A stretch of 39,747 nt of DNA from Muribacter muris (GTDB taxonomy: Bacteria; Pseudomonadota; Gammaproteobacteria; Enterobacterales; Pasteurellaceae): positions 1 through 39,747 of the forward strand of contig NZ_JWIZ01000038.1 of the NCBI RefSeq assembly GCF_001038205.1, in the 5' to 3' direction. Shown piece by piece: positions 39,058 to 39,747 of this stretch. The notes under the pieces are model-generated. The model had not been told where the DNA came from. It did no database searches and was given only the letters and a program-made list of their open reading frames with translations. Within the stretch, counting starts at the first letter, position 1, and each line of letters starts with the position of its first letter. The position numbers and the translations under genes were made by a program.

Positions 39058-39678
39058 ATGTGGGAACTTATTTTTGTACCGCAAACCCAAATTTTCGGCA
39101 TTGCAATAATGGTAATGTTGCTGTTGGGGATATTGGAAGTAATCAGCCTTTTATTAGGTGGGAGCAACGATTGGTTGGATAATCTACTGCCGGATAGTTT
39201 AGCGGATCATATCCACCCCGATGTTGCTTTGGATACGGCAGATGCCGGATTATTTATTCGCTTTTTAAGCTGGCTTTATATCGGCAAACTGCCTTTATTG
39301 ATGCTAATGGTACTCTTTTTTGCCTTATTCGGTATTGTTGGGTATAGCCTACAAGCGTTGATTTATGCGCTATTTGGGGGGTATCTGAATATGTGGCTGG
39401 CAGCGCTGTTAAGTTGGGGGCTTTGCCTACCGCTTGTTCGCTGGAGCGCAGGTGGTTTATACCGCATAATGCCAAAAGATGAGACAACCGCTATCGATGT
39501 GGATAGTTTAATCGGAGCAGTCGCAACGGTTGTACTCGGTACGGCAACATCAGGTTCGCCGGCACAGGCAAGGGTGAAAGATAAATATCAGCAACAGCAC
39601 TATATTTTGGTTGAACCCGATGATGACGGTGAGCTGACGCAAGGCGACTCTATTTTAGGGGCTGTACTAGATAACTAG
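39058..39678 (+). CDS. YqiJ-like membrane protein with OB-fold tail, 3' end replaced by an IS
   Basis: A 206-residue protein: membrane helices at about 10-35, 75-100 and 105-130, then a soluble domain (about 145-200) with LIGAVATVVLGTATSGSPAQARV and HYILVEPDDDGELTQGDSIL, typical of YqiJ/NfeD-type OB folds. In E. coli yqiJ precedes the flotillin gene yqiK. The last six codons (GAVLDN) lie in the left end of an IS1016-like element beginning at 39658, so the final OB strand and native stop appear lost. ATG 39058 has AGGA 7 bases upstream; a GTG at 39052 is an alternative. Part of the cassette with the PspA-like gene. Confidence 0.78.
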   Translation: MWELIFVPQTQIFGIAIMVMLLLGILEVISLLLGGSNDWLDNLLPDSLADHIHPDVALDTADAGLFIRFLSWLYIGKLPLLMLMVLFFALFGIVGYSLQALIYALFGGYLNMWLAALLSWGLCLPLVRWSAGGLYRIMPKDETTAIDVDSLIGAVATVVLGTATSGSPAQARVKDKYQQQHYILVEPDDDGELTQGDSILGAVLDN

Positions 39679-39747
39679 GGAAATCTAATTTCAGGTTAGA
39701 ATAATCCCTATGAGAAGAAGTCGTTTAAGTCAGTACAAGCAAAACAA
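39658..39747 (+). mobile_element. IS1016-like element (IS1595 family), left end
   Basis: The sequence from GGGGCTGTACTAG at 39658 begins with the same GGGGCTG tip as the element at 21534 and leads within 52 bases to a transposase start. It runs off the window. It is a different element from the 21534 copy: bases after the tip differ, and the transposase N-terminus differs. Confidence 0.7.
39710..39747 (+). CDS. IS1016-like transposase, first 12 codons
   Basis: ATG at 39710 opens MRRSRLSQYKQN, which matches the N-terminus I recall for IS1595-family (IS1016-type) transposases of Haemophilus and Neisseria. Truncated by the window edge. Confidence 0.7.
   Translation, partial: MRRSRLSQYKQN

Overview
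The window is chromosomal DNA of a gamma-proteobacterium of the family Pasteurellaceae. The 9-mer ACAAGCGGT / ACCGCTTGT, the DNA uptake signal of the Actinobacillus-Mannheimia-Bibersteinia branch, occurs at least a dozen times, often as inverted pairs acting as terminators. Core genes (ligA-zipA-cysZ, secDF-yajC, plsB/lexA, ccm, hda, pnuC) look like Haemophilus/Actinobacillus orthologues, and the block membrane protein-ligA-zipA-cysZ is in the order I recall from Haemophilus. No rRNA, tRNA or CRISPR array was seen.

Layout. (1) 1-430: 5' end of an IS110-family transposase and its non-coding leader. (2) 0.4-5.3 kb, minus strand: acrR-acrA-acrB efflux operon with a TetR-type palindromic operator. 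(3) 5.5-9.6 kb: purH with a PurR box in its promoter, a glucose-family PTS permease and pnuC. (4) 9.6-12.6 kb: hda-ccmABCD, with ccmE-H not following. (5) 12.8-19.4 kb: lipoprotein phosphatase, a CRP site before a DASS-family transporter, ettA, grxD, and htpG behind a sigma32 promoter. (6) 19.5-22.6 kb, accessory: a family I.3 RTX lipase with AT-rich codon use, an IS1016-like element with a frameshifted transposase, and a degenerate transposase remnant. (7) 22.7-32.3 kb: secF-secD-yajC, ytfJ, plsB / lexA-cyaY-recQ. (8) 32.4-33.3 kb: a second, inverted copy of that transposase remnant and AT-rich decayed DNA. (9) 33.3-37.7 kb: DUF2301-like membrane protein, ligA, zipA / cysZ. (10) 37.9-39.7 kb: a three-gene cassette (RHH-like protein, PspA/IM30-like protein, YqiJ-like OB-fold membrane protein) whose last gene runs into a second IS1016-like element at the window edge.

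How it fits together. Most of the window is housekeeping: drug efflux, purine synthesis, sugar and NAD-precursor uptake, replication control, cytochrome c maturation, chaperone, Sec export, lipid synthesis, SOS, DNA repair and division. The novel material is concentrated around mobile elements. The strongest candidates are the PspA-YqiJ cassette with an unrecognised first gene (apparently damaged by an IS), the orphan type I-secreted RTX lipase, and the ~10 kb secF-recQ block bounded by inverted transposase remnants. All protein assignments are from motif recognition by eye, without database searches.
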